Origin: Chloroflexota bacterium
Lineage (GTDB): Bacteria > Chloroflexota > Anaerolineae > Aggregatilineales > Phototrophicaceae
Assembly: GCA_028875185.1 (NCBI GenBank)
Contig: JAPPFH010000142.1
Coordinates: forward strand, 29,662-93,661
Direction of reading: 5' to 3'
DNA length: 64,000 nt
Shown here: positions 46,436-56,429 of the stretch, in pieces
Numbering within the stretch: position 1 is the stretch's first letter
How the letters are laid out: every line of letters starts with the position of its first letter
Notes under the pieces: model-generated
What the model was told of the DNA's origin: nothing
Databases searched by the model: none
What the model saw: only the letters and a program-made list of their open reading frames with translations
Position numbers and translations under genes: made by a program

Positions 46436-47683
46436 CTACACTTGACGGGCCGCGGACTGCGCTGGCACCTGGTTCAGCGACGCGTCCAAATCGCTGATGA
46501 TATCGTCGGCGTCTTCAATGCCTAATGCGAAGCGCGCCAAATTATCCTTGATGCCGATTGCCCCTCGCTCTTCGCTGCTCAGGTCATAATAACTGAAGTA
46601 TGCCGGCTGCTCGATCAGACTCTCGGCGCCGCCCAGGCTGGGCGCGATGTATGGTATGCGCAGACGGTCGATAAAGTCGCTGGTCGCCTTGATATCCCCC
46701 GCCACTTCAAAACTGACGACGCCGCCGAAGCCGCTCATCTGGGCTTTGGCGATAGCATAATCCGGATGCGACTCCAAGCCCGGATAATAGACGCGATCGA
46801 TCTTGGGGTGGTTCTCGAGAAATTGCGCAACCTTCAGTGCGGATTCGTTTTGATGCCGCACGCGCACTGCCAGCGTCTTGAGACCGCGCTCAACGAGGAA
46901 AGCCTGATGCGGGTCAATCACGTTTCCAAATATGCCGCGAGCGTCCTTCAGCGCCTTGATGCGCCCAGCCTCGCCCGCGATCACGCCCGCCAACACATCA
47001 TTGTGACCGCCGAAATACTTGGTCGCGCTATGCATGACGAAATCAATGCCAAACTCCAGCGGTCTCAGATTCACCGGCGTGGCAAAGGTTGTATCCAGCA
47101 ATGTCATTGCTCGATGCGCCTTGCCCAGCTCAGCCAAATGCCGTAAGTCGGCCACGCGCAAGTATGGATTTGTCGGCGTTTCCGTGAAGATGAAGCGCGT
47201 CTTTCGCGGCACGATGGCTGCTTCCAGCGCTCGGCTGTCTCCCATAGGCACGATGCTGGTGTCGATGCCAAACTTCTTCAGCGTTGTTTCACAGAACTGA
47301 CGCGTCCGGCGATAACAGTCGTCAGTCATGACGATATGCGTCCCGGGCCGCAGCACGGTTAAGAACAAGGAAGTCGCCGCGGACATGCCCGACGGATAAA
47401 CGACTGCGTCCTCCGCGCCTTCGAGATTGGCGATCCGCCGCTCCAGCGACCACACCGACGGATTGCCATAGCGGGCGTATTCCTCGCGGTCGAGCTCGCC
47501 GCCGTAAACTTTCTTGTCCAAAAACTCAATGACCGCGGCGGTATCGCGGAAAGTATATGTCGCCGTCTGTACGATGGGGGTCGTCATCGCATGAAACCCC
47601 TTGTCCCGCTCGGCGCCGCCATGCACAGCGCGCGTGCTTGCGCCCTTTCCCAATTCATCCTGCTTGCTCGTTGATGCTTTCAT
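46436..47683 (-). CDS. Cystathionine gamma-synthase / O-acylhomoserine sulfhydrylase family, SAM-regulated
   Basis: This is a 415-residue Cys/Met-metabolism PLP enzyme. It shows the RYGNPSVWSLERRIANLEGAE start, YPSGMSAATS, and HSATKYFGGHND with the Schiff-base Lys. SAM-I riboswitch control upstream shows a methionine-biosynthetic role, so cystathionine gamma-synthase or O-acylhomoserine sulfhydrylase is likelier than a lyase. The ATG at 47683 has AAGGA upstream. It is convergent with thrC. Confidence 0.88.
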   Translation of the reverse strand: MKASTSKQDELGKGASTRAVHGGAERDKGFHAMTTPIVQTATYTFRDTAAVIEFLDKKVYGGELDREEYARYGNPSVWSLERRIANLEGAEDAVVYPSGMSAATSLFLTVLRPGTHIVMTDDCYRRTRQFCETTLKKFGIDTSIVPMGDSRALEAAIVPRKTRFIFTETPTNPYLRVADLRHLAELGKAHRAMTLLDTTFATPVNLRPLEFGIDFVMHSATKYFGGHNDVLAGVIAGEAGRIKALKDARGIFGNVIDPHQAFLVERGLKTLAVRVRHQNESALKVAQFLENHPKIDRVYYPGLESHPDYAIAKAQMSGFGGVVSFEVAGDIKATSDFIDRLRIPYIAPSLGGAESLIEQPAYFSYYDLSSEERGAIGIKDNLARFALGIEDADDIISDLDASLNQVPAQSAARQV

Positions 47684-47701
47684 CGTCTGATCCTTGCAAT
47701 A

Positions 47702-47741
47702 CAAAAAGCCCAAACCAAAGCGAATACGCCAGTTTGGGCTT
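47702..47741 (-). terminator. Terminator of the SAM-I riboswitch
   Basis: A perfect 10-bp stem (AAGCCCAAAC/GTTTGGGCTT) with a 16-nt loop runs into a T-tract on the minus strand, 19 bp before the ATG. It is the expression platform for the upstream aptamer. Confidence 0.88.
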
Positions 47742-47829
47742 CCGTGACTTTCAAACAAAAGTGACTGAGGCACAGTCAACGGAATAACCTGCCCGCATCC
47801 GTCAAGCACGCTTGCCGGGCGGCGACCAG

Positions 47830-47948
47830 GCGTTTACCCTCATCTTCCAGAATTATCTGCCGAACTTAGCACCTTCCCATTGCCAATTGGGGGTTGCTGT
47901 GGCTTCACCGAGTCGGTCTCTCCGCCACCTCTGGATAAGCGTAAACTT
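47830..47948 (-). ncRNA. SAM-I (S-box) riboswitch aptamer
   Basis: On the minus strand the conserved S-box elements appear in order: CTTATCCAGAG, GGAGAGACCGACTCGGTGAA, CAGCAACC, AAGGTGCTAA, GGCAGA and GGAAGATGAG. Helix P1 is long (GTTTACGCTTATC with GATGAGGGTAAAC). It should turn off the downstream sulfur-amino-acid gene when SAM is abundant. Confidence 0.95.
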
Positions 47949-47973
47949 ACTCTTCAATTGTTAAGTGCCGCTT

Positions 47974-48002
47974 ACTCTAACACAGTCGTGAACTGAATGC
48001 AA
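47974..48002 (-). promoter_or_regulatory. Promoter of the SAM riboswitch transcript
   Basis: TTGCAT (48002-47997) and TAGAGT (47979-47974) are spaced by 17 bp, about 25 bp before helix P1 of the riboswitch. Confidence 0.55.
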
Positions 48003-48014
48003 ATGCGGGAGAAT

Positions 48015-48042
48015 TTGTTATCACTGACGACGTATCTATGCT
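48015..48042 (+). promoter_or_regulatory. Candidate promoter of murA
   Basis: TTGTTA (48015-48020) and TATGCT (48037-48042) are spaced by 16 bp, upstream of murA and divergent from the riboswitch promoter. The match is moderate. Confidence 0.4.
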
Positions 48043-48087
48043 ATTCTATTGTCTGAGTTGCACAGAATGTCAAAGGTGCGCGAGCTT

Positions 48088-49401
48088 ATGGCTGTTGGTA
48101 CAGCGCTTCGAGTTCACGGTGGCACGCCGCTCTTCGGTGAAATCTCGGTTCAGCGAGCTAAGAATTCCATCCTGGCGATGATCGCCGCGTCAATTGTGGT
48201 TGAGCATGGCGAAACGGTTTTGCATGATGTGCCCGAGATTGAAGATGTCCAGCGCGCATTTGAGCTTTTGAGAGCGGTGGGCGCCCGGGTAGAGCACGAC
48301 AGATTGAACCGTTCGGTGCGAATTGACGCGTCAAATATCTCTAGCGGCCGGATGCCTGAAGATATCGCTTCCCAGTTCCGTGGCTCGGTCTTGTTTCTGG
48401 CGCCGCTGCAGATCCGCCTGGGTTATGTCGAATTGCCAGGGGTTGGCGGCTGCGACATTGGCACGCGCAAGATCGACTTTCACCATCGCGGATTCGCTCG
48501 CTTGGGCGCGAATGTCCAGTATTCCGATGATGGATCGACGATAATCGATCTCGAAGGCGCCCGTTTCCGTGGAACGCTGCTCTATTTGGATTTGCCCAGC
48601 CACACCGGAACCGAAAACCTCATGCTGGCCGCCGCCATGGCTGAAGGACAGACGATCCTTGAGAACGCGTCGGTTGAACCCGAGGTCTGGGACTTCGGCA
48701 ACTTCCTCAACGCCATGGGCGCCGATATTCGCGGTCTGGGAACCAACACCTTGTTCATCAACGGTGTGAGCAGGCTTCACGCGATTGAATATACGCCGAT
48801 GCCCGACCGTATAGTGACCGGCACCATCATGATCGCGGCCGCCATCGCTGGCGGCGATATTACCATCCATGATACCGAGCCGTCCCACATGCGCATTGTT
48901 ATCGCCAAGCTTGAACAGATGGGGGTCGAGATCAGCATTGAGGGAAAGTCCATTCGCATCAGGCGCTCTCGCTATAACGCTCTCAATCCGATCAATATCC
49001 AGACACATCCCTACCCCGGCTTCCCCACCGATTTGCAGCCTTGTATGGCAGCGCTCTCGACTCTGGCTCAGGGCACCAGTTACATTCGCGAACGCATATT
49101 CGACAATCGCTACGGCTATGTAAACGCGCTGCTGCGGATGGGCGCCGACATCTTAATCAGTCAGAGCAACGTCTGTATCATCAATGGGGTGAACCATTTA
49201 CGGCCCGCGCGCATCTCGGCTGTAAATCTCCGGTCCGGCGCAACCGTGCTGCTGGCGGCGCTGGCGGCGGAAGGCGAGAGCTTCATAAACAATGTATACC
49301 AAATCGATCGTGGCTACGAAGCCATTGAAGACAAGCTCACGCAACTCGGCGCCGATGTGACGCGCGTGCAGACTGCGTTCAGCCCTCGACCCGCCCTATA
49401 G
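48088..49401 (+). CDS. murA: UDP-N-acetylglucosamine 1-carboxyvinyltransferase
   Basis: This EPSP-synthase-fold enzyme of about 437 residues adds enolpyruvate to UDP-GlcNAc, the first step of peptidoglycan synthesis. It shows RAKNSILAM near the start (Lys/Asn of the active site), GGCDIGTRKIDFHHRGF with the catalytic Cys, and YPGFPTDLQP. The usual RPVD after the Cys loop reads RKID. The ATG at 48088 follows AAAGGTG; ATG at 48067 and TTG at 48049 are alternatives. Confidence 0.88.
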   Translation: MAVGTALRVHGGTPLFGEISVQRAKNSILAMIAASIVVEHGETVLHDVPEIEDVQRAFELLRAVGARVEHDRLNRSVRIDASNISSGRMPEDIASQFRGSVLFLAPLQIRLGYVELPGVGGCDIGTRKIDFHHRGFARLGANVQYSDDGSTIIDLEGARFRGTLLYLDLPSHTGTENLMLAAAMAEGQTILENASVEPEVWDFGNFLNAMGADIRGLGTNTLFINGVSRLHAIEYTPMPDRIVTGTIMIAAAIAGGDITIHDTEPSHMRIVIAKLEQMGVEISIEGKSIRIRRSRYNALNPINIQTHPYPGFPTDLQPCMAALSTLAQGTSYIRERIFDNRYGYVNALLRMGADILISQSNVCIINGVNHLRPARISAVNLRSGATVLLAALAAEGESFINNVYQIDRGYEAIEDKLTQLGADVTRVQTAFSPRPAL

Positions 49402-49444
49402 CGCCCAGGCGGAAGACCTCCTGCTGCGGCTCACTAATGGATTT

Positions 49445-50506
49445 TCACAGTCTTCTTTTGACCGCGGCGGCGAATTCAGTTGTTGAGACAGCATTTTCGC
49501 CGGCGCTGGCGATATCCGCGGTGCGCAAGCCAGCCGCGAGCGTCGCGTCAACTGCCGACTCAATGGCGCTCGCTTCCGCCGCCAATTGCAGGCTGTAGCG
49601 CAAAAGCATGGCGGCGCTGAGGAACATGCCGATGGGGTTCGCTAATCCCTGCCCGGCTATATCTGGCGCCGAGCCGTGGACCGGTTCGTATAAGCCGAAG
49701 CTATCCGCCCGCAGTGACGCCGATGGCAGCATGCCGAGGCTGCCCGCCAATACAGAAGCCTCATCGCTAAGGATGTCGCCGAACATATTGCCGGCGACGA
49801 TCACGTCAAAGCTGCCGGGGCGCGTCAGCAAGTGCATGGTCGCCGCATCCACCAGCAGGTGCTCCAGCTCCACATCTTCGTACTCCTCGTGGACTTCGAC
49901 AACCGTGCGCCGCCATAGACGCATCGACGCCAACACATTCGCCTTATCCACCGAGCAGAGCTTCTTGCGCCGCCCTTGCGCCGCGCGAAAGGCGACGTTC
50001 GCCACCTGCTCCACCTCATCGCGGCTGTAACGCATCGTATCATGCGACTCGGCGCCATCGCCCTGCTCTTGGCGCGCGCCAAAATAAATGCCGCTGACGA
50101 GCTCGCGAACAAACAAAATATCGACATCCTGCAGCAGCTCGGCCCGTAGGGGCGCGTGCTCAACCAGCGCGGGATACGTCTTGACCGGACGCAGGTTGGC
50201 GAAGAGCCCAAAATGCTGGCGAAGTTGCAGCAAGCCCCGCTCCGGTTGCACACTGGCCGTCGGATCGGACCACTTGGGTCCGCCGACTGCGCCCAGCAGA
50301 ATGGCGTCGGCCGATTCGCAGATGGCGACCGTCTCCGCCGGCAAAGGATCGCCGCATTCGTCAATCGCGATGCCGCCAATGATTCCCTCGACGAATGTGA
50401 ACTCATGACCATATTTCCGCGCGATATGAGCCAAAAGGTCGGTTGCTTGGCCGATAACTTCCGGTCCGATGCCGTCGCCGGGCAATACTGCGATTGTCGC
50501 TTTCAT
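49445..50506 (-). CDS. leuB: 3-Isopropylmalate dehydrogenase
   Basis: The 353-residue enzyme oxidises 3-isopropylmalate in leucine synthesis. It shows VLPGDGIGPEV, ERGLLQLRQHFGLFANLRPVK, VDKANVLASMRLWR and HGSAPDIAGQGLANPIG. The IPMDH signature and context in the leu operon separate it from isocitrate and tartrate dehydrogenases. The ATG at 50506 has GGAG upstream. It is last in the operon. Confidence 0.95.
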   Translation of the reverse strand: MKATIAVLPGDGIGPEVIGQATDLLAHIARKYGHEFTFVEGIIGGIAIDECGDPLPAETVAICESADAILLGAVGGPKWSDPTASVQPERGLLQLRQHFGLFANLRPVKTYPALVEHAPLRAELLQDVDILFVRELVSGIYFGARQEQGDGAESHDTMRYSRDEVEQVANVAFRAAQGRRKKLCSVDKANVLASMRLWRRTVVEVHEEYEDVELEHLLVDAATMHLLTRPGSFDVIVAGNMFGDILSDEASVLAGSLGMLPSASLRADSFGLYEPVHGSAPDIAGQGLANPIGMFLSAAMLLRYSLQLAAEASAIESAVDATLAAGLRTADIASAGENAVSTTEFAAAVKRRL

Positions 50507-50579
50507 AGATGATCTACTCCGCATTAAATATACCAAGCCTGCCCTTAGCAAGCCGCCAAGAAAACCTTGCAATCCGCTG

Positions 50580-52181
50580 CTACTCGCTAGGGGCTTGCGC
50601 TGATTCTGTCGCTAGGATTTCGGCGACTGACAGACCGTATTCGACGCTATCGACCAGCGCCAGCCAGCTCGCGCAGATGATATCAGTTCCGGCGCCCACC
50701 GTGCTCCAGCGTTCATTGCCATTGTAAGAGTCAATCAGCACGCGGGTCACCGCGCCAGTCGCCTTTTCGCCATCGAGGATGCGCACTTTGTAATCGACCA
50801 GTTGAATATCGCGCAAAGCCGGATACTGCGGCAACAGCGCCTTTCGCAGCGCCAAGTCCAGCGCATTCACCGGTCCGTTGCCCTCAGCGGCGGTATGCAC
50901 GACATCGCCATCCACATCCAGCTTCACCATCGCTTCGGCGAGCTGACCGCGGCCCCGCCGGTCCTCAACGATAACGGTGAAATCAAGCAGGCGGAACAGC
51001 GGCGCATAATCGGGGGCGGCGCGGCGCAAACGAACAGCCACCGACGCCTCCGCGCCTTCAAATGCGAAGCCCGCGTTTTCTAATTCCTTGATGTCATTCA
51101 AGACTTGAACCGCTTCACTGTTCGAGACATCCATACCCAATTCATCAGCTTTGCTGAGTAAATTCCCGCGCCCGGCTAAATCAGACACCAGAACGCGCGT
51201 CTCGTTGCCGACTTCGCCCGGCTCGATATGTTGGTAGCTATCCACATTCCGCCGTATCGCCGCTACGTGAATGCCGCCTTTGTGGGCGAAGGCGCTCTTG
51301 CCGACATAGGGCATATGCGTGTCCGGCGCCAAATTCGCGATCTCCGCCACCGCGCGCGAAAGATGAGTCAGCGCCGCCAGATTCCCGTCTTCAGCCAGGC
51401 AGGGGGTGGCCATCTTGATGATGAGATCGGGAATGACGCTGCAAAGATTGGCGTTGCCGCATCGTTCGCCGTAGCCATTGATTGTGCCCTGCAAATGCGC
51501 CGCGCCCGCTCGCACCGCCGCGAGCGAATTGGCGACCGCCACTTCGCTGTCATTGTGCGTATGAATGCCGAACTGCGCATCGGGAAACAGCTCGCGCGCC
51601 TTGTAAACAAACTCCGCCACTTCCCAGGGCATCGAACCGCCATTGGTATCGCAGAGAACGATGACATCCGCGCCGCCTGCGGCCGCCGCCGCCAGCGTAT
51701 CGAAGCCGTATTCCATATCCAGCTTGGCGCCGTCGAAGAAATGCTCAGCATCGTAGATGACTTCTTTGCCCAATGCCTTCAGATAAGCCAGGCTGTCTTC
51801 AATCATTCTGAGGTTTTCAGCCGGCGTCGTCTGCAAAATATCGGTGACGTGCAGCATCGACGTCTTGCCTACTACGGTAACAACCGGCGTATTCGCCTCA
51901 ACAAGCGCGCGGATATTGCTGTCAGCCGCCGGGCTGATGCCCTTACGTCGAGTGGAACCGAAAGCCGCAATCTTCGAATGCCGCAGATTCATTTCGCGCG
52001 CTTGTTCAAAATAGGTCGCGTCTTTGGGGTTCGAGCCGGGCCAACCGCCTTCGATGTAATCTACGCCCAAGGCATCCAGCAAACTGGTAATTCGCAGCTT
52101 ATCCGCAACCGAGAAGGATATCCCCTCCCGCTGGCTGCCGTCGCGCAAGGTGGTGTCGTAGATCGCGACTCTCGGCTTCAA
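50580..52181 (-). CDS. cimA: (R)-Citramalate synthase
   Basis: The 533-residue protein is a DRE-TIM condensing enzyme: YDTTLRDGSQREG, YIEGGWPGSNPKD, HTHNDSEVAVANS, and a C-terminal LeuA-type allosteric domain. The GGWPGSNPKD and KALGKEVIYDAEHFFDG segments mark the citramalate synthase branch. It condenses pyruvate and acetyl-CoA and provides 2-oxobutyrate for isoleucine without threonine. A separate leuA lies in the same operon, which supports a distinct role. The leuC/leuD and leuB products process its product as well. Confidence 0.88.
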   Translation of the reverse strand: MKPRVAIYDTTLRDGSQREGISFSVADKLRITSLLDALGVDYIEGGWPGSNPKDATYFEQAREMNLRHSKIAAFGSTRRKGISPAADSNIRALVEANTPVVTVVGKTSMLHVTDILQTTPAENLRMIEDSLAYLKALGKEVIYDAEHFFDGAKLDMEYGFDTLAAAAAGGADVIVLCDTNGGSMPWEVAEFVYKARELFPDAQFGIHTHNDSEVAVANSLAAVRAGAAHLQGTINGYGERCGNANLCSVIPDLIIKMATPCLAEDGNLAALTHLSRAVAEIANLAPDTHMPYVGKSAFAHKGGIHVAAIRRNVDSYQHIEPGEVGNETRVLVSDLAGRGNLLSKADELGMDVSNSEAVQVLNDIKELENAGFAFEGAEASVAVRLRRAAPDYAPLFRLLDFTVIVEDRRGRGQLAEAMVKLDVDGDVVHTAAEGNGPVNALDLALRKALLPQYPALRDIQLVDYKVRILDGEKATGAVTRVLIDSYNGNERWSTVGAGTDIICASWLALVDSVEYGLSVAEILATESAQAPSE

Positions 52182-52223
52182 GTCTGTGCTCCCTCGCCAG
52201 ATTGGCGGATTCGTTGCGCCCGC

Positions 52224-52835
52224 CTATGCGGTCGTGGCGACTCGCTGGGGATTGCGCGCTTCAAAAGCCTGAACTTCTTCGTCCAGCGCCAGCAGGTAGC
52301 CCAACTGGTCCACGCCATTCAGCAAACAGTATTTGGAAAACTCATCCAGCGGAAAATTGATCGCGCGTCCATCGGGCAATGTCAAAGTTTGCGCCTCGAC
52401 ATCGACGCTTACCGCTGTGCTCGGGTCTTCTTCCGCCAGGCTGAATAGCTGCTGCTGCGTATCGGCGTCCACAATGATGGGCAGCAAGCCGTTCTTCAGC
52501 GCATTGTTGTTGAATATATCGGCGAAGTCGGTGCTGATGACCGCCTTAAAACCCGCTCCCATCAGCGCCCAAGGCGCATGCTCGCGCGAGCTGCCGCAGC
52601 CGAAGTTGTCGCCGGCCACCAGCACCGACGCCTCCTGATAAACCGGATCGTTCAGAATAAATTCGGGATTGGGCGTCTCGCCATCTTCCAGATAGCGCCA
52701 ATCGCAGAAAGCAGCTTTGCCCAAACCTTCCTTGTTAGTCACTTTCAGGAAGCGCGCCGGTATGATCTGATCGGTATCGATGTCGTTCACTGGTATGGCG
52801 ACGATGCTGCCCTGGATATGCGTCAGTTTCTCCAC
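52224..52835 (-). CDS. leuD: 3-Isopropylmalate dehydratase small subunit
   Basis: The 203-residue protein has the swivel-domain motifs DIDTDQIIPARFLK and GCGSSREHAPWAL. It pairs with LeuC, encoded 13 bp upstream, to isomerise 2-isopropylmalate, and also citraconate/citramalate intermediates. Confidence 0.95.
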   Translation of the reverse strand: MEKLTHIQGSIVAIPVNDIDTDQIIPARFLKVTNKEGLGKAAFCDWRYLEDGETPNPEFILNDPVYQEASVLVAGDNFGCGSSREHAPWALMGAGFKAVISTDFADIFNNNALKNGLLPIIVDADTQQQLFSLAEEDPSTAVSVDVEAQTLTLPDGRAINFPLDEFSKYCLLNGVDQLGYLLALDEEVQAFEARNPQRVATTA

Positions 52836-52848
52836 AACGTTTTCCCCC

Positions 52849-54288
52849 CTAATTCGCCGCCATCATCGTGCGCGGATCGGTCACCACGCCGGCGATCGCC
52901 GACGCGGCCGCGGTCAATGGGCTGGCCAGGAAACTGCGCCCGCCTTTGCCCTGCCGCCCCTCAAAGTTGCGATTGCTGGTTGAGACGGCGTATTGACCCG
53001 GCTGCAATTGGTCGCCATTCATGGCAATGCACATGGAGCAGCCCGCCTCGCGCCATTCCGCGCCCGCCGCGCGAAAGATCTCGTCCAGTCCTTCGCTCTC
53101 CGCCTGCCGCTTGACTTGCTGCGAGCCCGGCACCACCATCATGCGCACACTATCCGCGACCTTGCGCCCCTTCACGAAGTCGGCCGCCAGCCGCAGATCC
53201 GAGATCCGAGAATTGGTGCAGCTGCCGATGAAGACGACATCAATCGCTTTCCCCAGCAGCTTTTGCCCCGGCGCCAGATCCATATAATTCAGCGCCTTGT
53301 CCAGCGCGATCTTCTTGTTGTAATCGCTTTCGTCCTCTGGCTTGGGCACGGTCGCGGCAATTGGCATGCCCATACCGGGATTGGTGCCATACGTGATCAT
53401 CGGCGTCAACTCGTCTGCGCGAAGCGTGATTTCGGCGTCGTAACTCGCGCCATCGTCCGTCGGGAGTTGGCGCCACTTGGAAAGCGCCGCGTCCCAGCCG
53501 GCGCCACGCGGGGCATGTTCGCGCCCGCTGATATAGTCGAATGTCGTGTCGTCCGGCGCAACCATACCAGCGCGCGCCCCGCCTTCAATCGACATATTGC
53601 AGACCGTCATCCGCCCTTCCATGCTCAACTTGCGAATCGCCTCGCCGCGGTATTCAAAGACGTAACCGGTGCCGCCGCCGATGCCGATTTTGGCGATGAT
53701 CGCCAGGATGATATCCTTCGCCGTCACGCCATCACCGAGCGCGCCCTCGACATTGACCGCCATCGTCTTGGGTTTGTTCTGCAGCAGCGTCTGCGTCGCC
53801 AGCACATGGCCGACTTCGCTCGTGCCGATGCCGAAAGCCAGCGCGCCGAATGCGCCGTGCGTGCTCGTATGGCTGTCGCCGCAAACAATCGTCATGCCGG
53901 GTTGCGTCAATCCCTTCTCCGGTCCGATGACATGCACGATGCCTTGATGCTCATCGCCAAGCGCGTACATCGGGATGCCGAAGTCGCTGCAATTCTTGGT
54001 GAAGACATCGAGCTGCTTCGCCGCCATCGCATCGGCGACCGGTATGATGCCCAGCTCGTTGCGAGGCGTTGTCGGCGTGCTGTGATCCATCGTGCCAATC
54101 GTCTGATCAGGACGCCGCACCGATAGCCCGCGCTCGCGCAGCATCGAGAAAGCTTGCGGCGACGTCACCTCGTGCACCAGATGCAAGTCAATGTAGAGCA
54201 CCGCAGGCGTATCATCGCTTTGGTCGCGCACCGTATGGGCGCTCCAGACCTTCTCAAACAGGGTGCGTGGCTTTCCGTTTTCTTTCAT
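52849..54288 (-). CDS. leuC: 3-Isopropylmalate dehydratase large subunit
   Basis: This aconitase-family protein has 479 residues. It has [32 protein letters not shown] with one Fe-S ligand, and [15 protein letters not shown] and ECSMCIAMN-like [13 protein letters not shown] with the others. The ATG at 54288 has GAGG upstream; the frame is open to 54399 but would add an atypical N-terminus. Confidence 0.95.
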   Translation of the reverse strand: MKENGKPRTLFEKVWSAHTVRDQSDDTPAVLYIDLHLVHEVTSPQAFSMLRERGLSVRRPDQTIGTMDHSTPTTPRNELGIIPVADAMAAKQLDVFTKNCSDFGIPMYALGDEHQGIVHVIGPEKGLTQPGMTIVCGDSHTSTHGAFGALAFGIGTSEVGHVLATQTLLQNKPKTMAVNVEGALGDGVTAKDIILAIIAKIGIGGGTGYVFEYRGEAIRKLSMEGRMTVCNMSIEGGARAGMVAPDDTTFDYISGREHAPRGAGWDAALSKWRQLPTDDGASYDAEITLRADELTPMITYGTNPGMGMPIAATVPKPEDESDYNKKIALDKALNYMDLAPGQKLLGKAIDVVFIGSCTNSRISDLRLAADFVKGRKVADSVRMMVVPGSQQVKRQAESEGLDEIFRAAGAEWREAGCSMCIAMNGDQLQPGQYAVSTSNRNFEGRQGKGGRSFLASPLTAAASAIAGVVTDPRTMMAAN

Positions 54289-54341
54289 TGGCGATTCCTC
54301 TGTCGATACTCTCTCTTGATATGAGTCCCGCGTCTGCGGCG

Positions 54342-54650
54342 CTAGACTGATTTCTGGTAGATCTTGACCCCGTTTTTCAAGGTGCTGAGATAGCGCCAAT
54401 TGCGCTCGACAGCGCCCTTTAGCGCTTGATAGCGATAATCGCTCTTCGGGATCATCGTCTTCATCGTGAGCGCTTCATCCTCATACACGATCACCACATC
54501 GTTTGCGATGCCGGCGTACAAGCTGACGGCGAGCAAGGCGGCGGCTTCATCCAGCTGCCGGGCGCGGTCCCGTTTTTTCTCTCGATTGTGGCGTCTATAA
54601 AGGTCAACCCCTGCTAAAGCCAGGAAACCGCCGATTACCTTCTTCACCAT
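54342..54650 (-). CDS. Conserved-looking small protein of unknown function inside the leu operon
   Basis: The 102-residue basic protein begins with a short hydrophobic segment ([14 protein letters not shown]), followed by a charged stretch ([13 protein letters not shown]) and an alpha/beta tail. It lies between leuA and leuC in the same orientation with gaps of 28 and 53 bp. I recognise no family. A membrane-associated or regulatory role is possible; nothing in sequence decides. Confidence 0.5.
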   Translation of the reverse strand: MVKKVIGGFLALAGVDLYRRHNREKKRDRARQLDEAAALLAVSLYAGIANDVVIVYEDEALTMKTMIPKSDYRYQALKGAVERNWRYLSTLKNGVKIYQKSV

Positions 54651-54678
54651 AGATCCGCTTGCCGCCTCTGTCTCAAAG

Positions 54679-56289
54679 TTAGGACGAGGTCAAACCAACC
54701 GTTGCGGCATCGCCCTCGGGGGCAACATCGCCCAAACCCATGCTCGATATCATGCGGTTGAGCGCGGCCACGTAAGCTTTCACACTTGAAACCACGATGT
54801 CGCTGTCGGCGCCGTAGCCGCCGAAGGTACGGCTGCTGTTCGTCGGCGTGATCCGCACGGTCACCTCGCCCAGCGCGTCAATGCCCTCGGTAACACTGTG
54901 CACATTGAATTCAAGCAATTCGTTTGGCGCGTTCACGATCGCGTCAATCGCGCGATAAGACGCGTCAACCGGACCGGCGCCGACTGCGGAAACGATCAAG
55001 TCCTCGCCAGCTTGATTGAGCATCTTCACCGTGGCGGTCGGCAAGCCCATCGTGCCGCAGACGACCTGAATATCCACCAGGCGGAAGTGATCCTCCGGCT
55101 TCTGCGCCGCTTCGTCAGCCACCAGCGCTTCAAGATCGGCATCGGTCACTGTTTTCTTCATATCCGCCAACGCTTTGAAACGCCGGAAAACATCCATCAA
55201 TTCGTCGCCATCGACATCGTAGCCCAATTCGCGCAGGCGGACGCGCAAGGCATGACGGCCGCTGAGCTTGCCCAGCACCAGCTTGCTCTGCGTCAAACCA
55301 ACATCTTCCGGCATCATAATCTCAAAGGTCTTGGCGTTTTTCAGCACACCATCCTGATGAATGCCGGATTCATGGGCGAAGGCGTTGGCGCCGACGATCG
55401 CTTTGTTGGGCTGTACCGGCATGCCCATATAATTGCGCACCATCCGGCTCGTTTTCATGATTTGCGTCGTGTCAATATTTGTGCGCAGGTTGTAAAAGCT
55501 CTTGCGCGTATGGATCGCCATCACGACTTCTTCCATACTGGTGTTGCCGGCGCGCTCGCCTATGCCGTTGATCGTCACCTCGACCTGGCGCACGCCGCGC
55601 GTCAATCCCGCGAGCGTATTGGCGGTGGCCAATCCCAAATCGTTGTGGCAATGCACCGACCAAACCACACCGCTGCCCGGTCCGGCGCCCGGCGTTTCAT
55701 TGATGAGCATCTCAAGCGTATCCGCCCATTCCGCCGGCATGACATACCCGACTGTGTCCGGGATGTTCAGGGTGGTCGCCCCGCATTCAACCGCGACCGC
55801 GCAAGCCTGAATCAAGTATTCGGTATCGGTTCTGCCCGCGTCCATCGGGCTGAATTCCACATCATCGCAGAGGCTTTTCGCCAAGGCGACGCCGCTGCGG
55901 ATCCGCTCCAGCCCTTCTTCTTTGTCTATCCGCAGCATTGCCAGGTGGCTTGGCGAGGTGCCGAGGAATGTGTGGATCCTCGGTTTCGCCGCGTCCTTCA
56001 CGCCTTCCCAGGCTGTGCGAATATCGCCTTCGAGCGCGCGCGACAAGCCGGCGACGGTTGGCCCGTCGGGCGTGCCCACCTCGCGGGCGATGCGTTGGAC
56101 CGCTCTCAGATCGTCGGGCGATGCCGCCGGGAAACCCGCCTCAATCACATCAACGCCCAGCCGTGAAAGCTGCCGCGCGATCTCCAGCTTTTCCGCGCTG
56201 GACAAGGTCGCGCCTGGGCTCTGTTCGCCGTCTCGCAGCGTCGTGTCAAAAATGATGACGGTATTATCGTCGTAGCTTCGCTTCACCAT
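54679..56289 (-). CDS. leuA: 2-Isopropylmalate synthase
   Basis: The 536-residue enzyme commits carbon to leucine. It shows FDTTLRDGEQSPGATL, EAGFPAASPDD, HCHNDLGLATANTLAG and NGIGERAGNTSMEEVVMA. A C-terminal allosteric domain for leucine feedback follows. The ATG at 56289 matches the family start. It is distinct from the cimA paralogue downstream. Confidence 0.95.
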   Translation of the reverse strand: MVKRSYDDNTVIIFDTTLRDGEQSPGATLSSAEKLEIARQLSRLGVDVIEAGFPAASPDDLRAVQRIAREVGTPDGPTVAGLSRALEGDIRTAWEGVKDAAKPRIHTFLGTSPSHLAMLRIDKEEGLERIRSGVALAKSLCDDVEFSPMDAGRTDTEYLIQACAVAVECGATTLNIPDTVGYVMPAEWADTLEMLINETPGAGPGSGVVWSVHCHNDLGLATANTLAGLTRGVRQVEVTINGIGERAGNTSMEEVVMAIHTRKSFYNLRTNIDTTQIMKTSRMVRNYMGMPVQPNKAIVGANAFAHESGIHQDGVLKNAKTFEIMMPEDVGLTQSKLVLGKLSGRHALRVRLRELGYDVDGDELMDVFRRFKALADMKKTVTDADLEALVADEAAQKPEDHFRLVDIQVVCGTMGLPTATVKMLNQAGEDLIVSAVGAGPVDASYRAIDAIVNAPNELLEFNVHSVTEGIDALGEVTVRITPTNSSRTFGGYGADSDIVVSSVKAYVAALNRMISSMGLGDVAPEGDAATVGLTSS

Positions 56290-56429
56290 GTGGAGGTGTT
56301 CCTTTCCTGAATCGAATCCGGTCGTCAATGCTTGTCAACTGGCTAAGGCCAGCAAGACCATCTTCAGACATCAGGCGCCTCCTTTCGCATATTCATTTTG
56401 CTGATCGAATGCAGCGTCATGGATTCGAA

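Noticed and set aside
51228-52448. Long plus-strand ORF opposite cimA (406 codons), and similar ones opposite leuC, leuA and argG
   Set aside because: They mirror strongly supported enzymes and arise from GC-rich codon usage; no motifs or starts support them.
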